Assembly: GCF_017591435.1 (NCBI RefSeq)
Contig: NC_059301.1
Coordinates: forward strand, 14,759,754-14,823,753
Length of the DNA: 64,000 nucleotides
Origin: Portunus trituberculatus
Lineage: Eukaryota > Arthropoda > Malacostraca > Decapoda > Portunidae
Direction: 5' to 3'
Shown: positions 57,481-64,000 of the stretch, piece after piece
Position numbering within the stretch: position 1 is the first letter of the stretch
Layout: the number at the start of each line of letters is the position of its first letter
Notes under the pieces: generated by a model
What the model was told of the DNA's origin: nothing
The model's database searches: none
What the model saw: only the letters and a program-made list of their open reading frames with translations
Made by a program: the position numbers and the translations under genes

Positions 57481-57641
57481 CTTGTTGCGTGTTCGTGTCT
57501 TCGTTACGTTTCTTGATGTAGTCACAGTTTGCATGAGTCTTCCTTTCCGCTGCAAAACTCTTTCTTGGAGTTTATAAATTACTTTCTTTGATTAGCGCGT
57601 CCTGCTGAGCATTAGATTGGGGGACGTTGTGTTCCTCTACT

Positions 57642-57729
<88 letters not shown>

Positions 57730-58281
57730 CGTGCGTCCCTCCACACGTGATTTATGACTGTCAGTGGTCAAGAATTACTGCCATCCTCCCCTTGCTCTTT
57801 TTCAAACCTCTTTTTCTTTCTCAGCTAACTCTCTCCCTTCTTCATCATTCCCCTCTGTTTCTTCAACTCTTGTTTCTCATTCTTGATATTTTGCTTTTCT
57901 CCTTCTCCTCCTCCTTCTCTTTCTCTGGCGCCTTCCGAGACACACCCGTTGGCTGCGTCCTTCTTCCAGGAGGTCATTTGATCACTATTAGATTTATTAC
58001 GTAGAACTTTTCACATTCTTTCCTCACAACTGACAGTTGGCAACCCACCTCCCCTTCCCTGCCCTTCACCAACAGTCTCCCCTCCCTGCTGTTTCTTCTC
58101 ACACTAACTCCTCCTCCCCAGTCGTCAGTGTGTCTTCCCCTCACACGCTATCCTACTCTCCGAAAACTATACTCGTAAAACTATCACCTCTTAGTCTTCC
58201 CATCGTTTCATTGAACTCATTTACTGCACTCACACCTCTCTTTTACTTCCCGCCTTGATTAATTCCTACACACACACTTAC

Positions 58282-58479
<198 letters not shown>

Positions 58480-58621
58480 GCTTATCATGGCCCCACGACA
58501 GCTATCACCCAACCCCACCCATCACTTCCTCGTCTTCTCTCACACTTCACTTGTTCCCCTTTCATTAAGTATCACAAGGTATTGGGTGACTGCCAGTGAC
58601 TAAACTAATTATATTCAAGCT

Positions 58622-62329
<3,708 letters not shown>

Positions 62330-62330
<1 letters not shown>

Positions 62331-63060
62331 AGTACCAATTTAGTTAAGAGGTGTATCTACTCTATAGTTATTACAAAGGGTGGTTGTCTAGGAGTGGGTA
62401 TGCTGTCTCGGGTGTTGTATTCATGTGTTCTGTTCTCTATATGCACTGCTCTATTCACTCGCCTTGTATTTATTCCCCATCAGTAAATTAAGCCATCAAT
62501 ATCTTGCGTTTAGTTAAGAGGTGTATCTACTTCAGTTATTACAAAGGGTGGTTGTCTAGGAGGGGGTATGTATTCGTGTGTGTACTGTTCTAATCGCTCG
62601 CCTTATATGATTATTCCCTATCAGTAAGTTAAGCCACCAGTACCAGTTTAGTTAAGAGGTTTATCTACTCTACTTATTACAAAGGCTGGTTGTCTAAGAA
62701 GGGGTATGCTGGCTCGGGTGTTGTATTTGTGCATGTACTGTTCTAATCGCTCGCCTTATATGATTATTCCCCATCAGTAAGTTAAGCCACCATTACCAGT
62801 TAGCCTCTTCAGTACTGGGACATATTTTTACGGTCAGATTTATGTACAATTAAACCATTTTATTGACATTAGGAAGGGTCTATGGAGGTCAGAAGATTAA
62901 TGGCCACAGTCTTTACTATTTTAATCCCCCCTTGAGTTTCTGAAGCTGTATAAAATCACCAAATAGTAAGTAGAATGAATATGGAAACGCGTCATGGTAC
63001 TGAAGGGGTTAAGTTAAGAGGTGTATCTACTAAATAGTTATTACAAAGGGTGGTTGTCTG
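62330..63060. repeat. Tandem array of about 140-175 bp units, interrupted by a MITE
   Basis: AGTTAAGAGGTGTATCTACT followed by ATTACAAAGGGTGGTTGTCT recurs from about 62343, 62512, 62650 and 63005. The last unit is separated from its 5' part by the MITE at 62800-63012. Confidence 0.85.
62800..63012 (+). mobile_element. TTAA-flanked MITE, copy 4, inserted in a tandem array
   Basis: TTAGCCTCTTCAGTACTGGG at the left and GTACTGAAGGGGTTAA at the right. It interrupts a tandem unit whose intact neighbours read CCAGTTTAGTTAAGAGG, giving filled and empty sites side by side. Confidence 0.75.
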
Positions 63061-63289
63061 GGAAGCGATCTGCTGTGTCGGGTGTTGTATTGGTGTATAC
63101 ATTTCTTCTTTTTCATGCAAGAGAGAAGGAGTGGCCAAGGATAACAAAAATATAAAGAAAAAAAAAGGCCGATTCAGTTCCCAGTCTCCTTATAGAGCCG
63201 ATTGTTCTATATATGTACTGCCTGTTCTAGTCGTTATGTAGCTGTTCTGTTTTATTCTGTTCTGTTATGTAGTGTTCATGTTCCTGTTT

Positions 63290-63720
<431 letters not shown>

Positions 63721-64000
63721 TGTCTCTAAAATGATTTGCATGTTTTAAAAGTCTCTGTTTGATTGTCTTTCATTTTATAGTGTGCTTGTTGACTTACGAA
63801 TTTATTTTGTTATTGTTGTTTTGAGTTGTTGTTGTTTTTTGTGGTATTATTCTTTTTGATGTATTTTTTCCTTATTTATGTTTTATGTCACCTAATTATT
63901 CGGTATTGTAAATGTTGTCCCCGAGAACTTACCTTTTATTGCAAACCAAGGCCCGATTTTTGCCCTCTCTATATTTGATCTAGTCTTTGTGTCTTTGTAT

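Larger units (their letters stand above)
55411..58281. other. Intergenic stretch
   Basis: Contains (AC)n at 55415-55502, the 65-bp tandem array, family B copy 3 and (TG)n at 57645-57726. No gene supportable. Confidence 0.5.

Overview
This is a eukaryotic nuclear window, most likely from a decapod crustacean and probably a crab. The main reasons are the extreme density of (CA)n, (CT)n, (AT)n and triplet microsatellites, tRNA-derived SINEs of a kind I associate with decapods, short TTAA-flanked MITEs, intron-rich genes, and two arthropod-type genes. No bacterial-style operon, CRISPR array or rRNA gene was seen.

The layout is as follows. 1-8466 is microsatellite-rich DNA with no supportable exon; it is probably intron or 5' flank of the first gene. 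8467-29010 (+) holds the 3' part of a very large Zasp-like (Alp/Enigma family) sarcomere scaffold gene. About 12 exons chain together in consistent splice phase and encode at least 1,914 residues. The giant exon at 11959-15210 is followed by phase-1 cassette exons, several of which carry a repeated S-R-x-F-x-x-L-Q motif. The PDZ domain is not in the window (presumably upstream), and no LIM domain lies between the last exon and the next gene.

29333-42070 (-) holds a complete convergent gene whose ten coding exons join in phase to give an 871-residue protein. Its order is signal peptide, pentraxin domain, C-type lectin-like domain with an EPN motif, an unassigned segment, an LDL-receptor class A module, then a full Cys-loop ligand-gated ion channel with four membrane segments. 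It is a pattern-recognition receptor fused to a neurotransmitter-gated channel. From memory, chimeras of this type were named 'interactive ligand-gated ion channels' in the American lobster genome study; I could not check this. A TATA box and an initiator at canonical spacing mark its probable promoter.

42.1-64 kb looks intergenic. It holds microsatellites, a dimeric tRNA-derived SINE at 46.1-46.5 kb, a related SINE at 55.1-55.4 kb, several tandem arrays (43.4-44.2, 56.5-56.9, 62.3-63.1 and 63.3-63.7 kb) and two families of small inverted-repeat elements. The two genes are not obviously linked in function: one is a muscle Z-disc scaffold, the other a candidate neuro-immune receptor. They converge on an (AT)n(GATA)n spacer. 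Exon boundaries were inferred by eye from splice consensus, phase continuity and domain continuity, not from transcripts.
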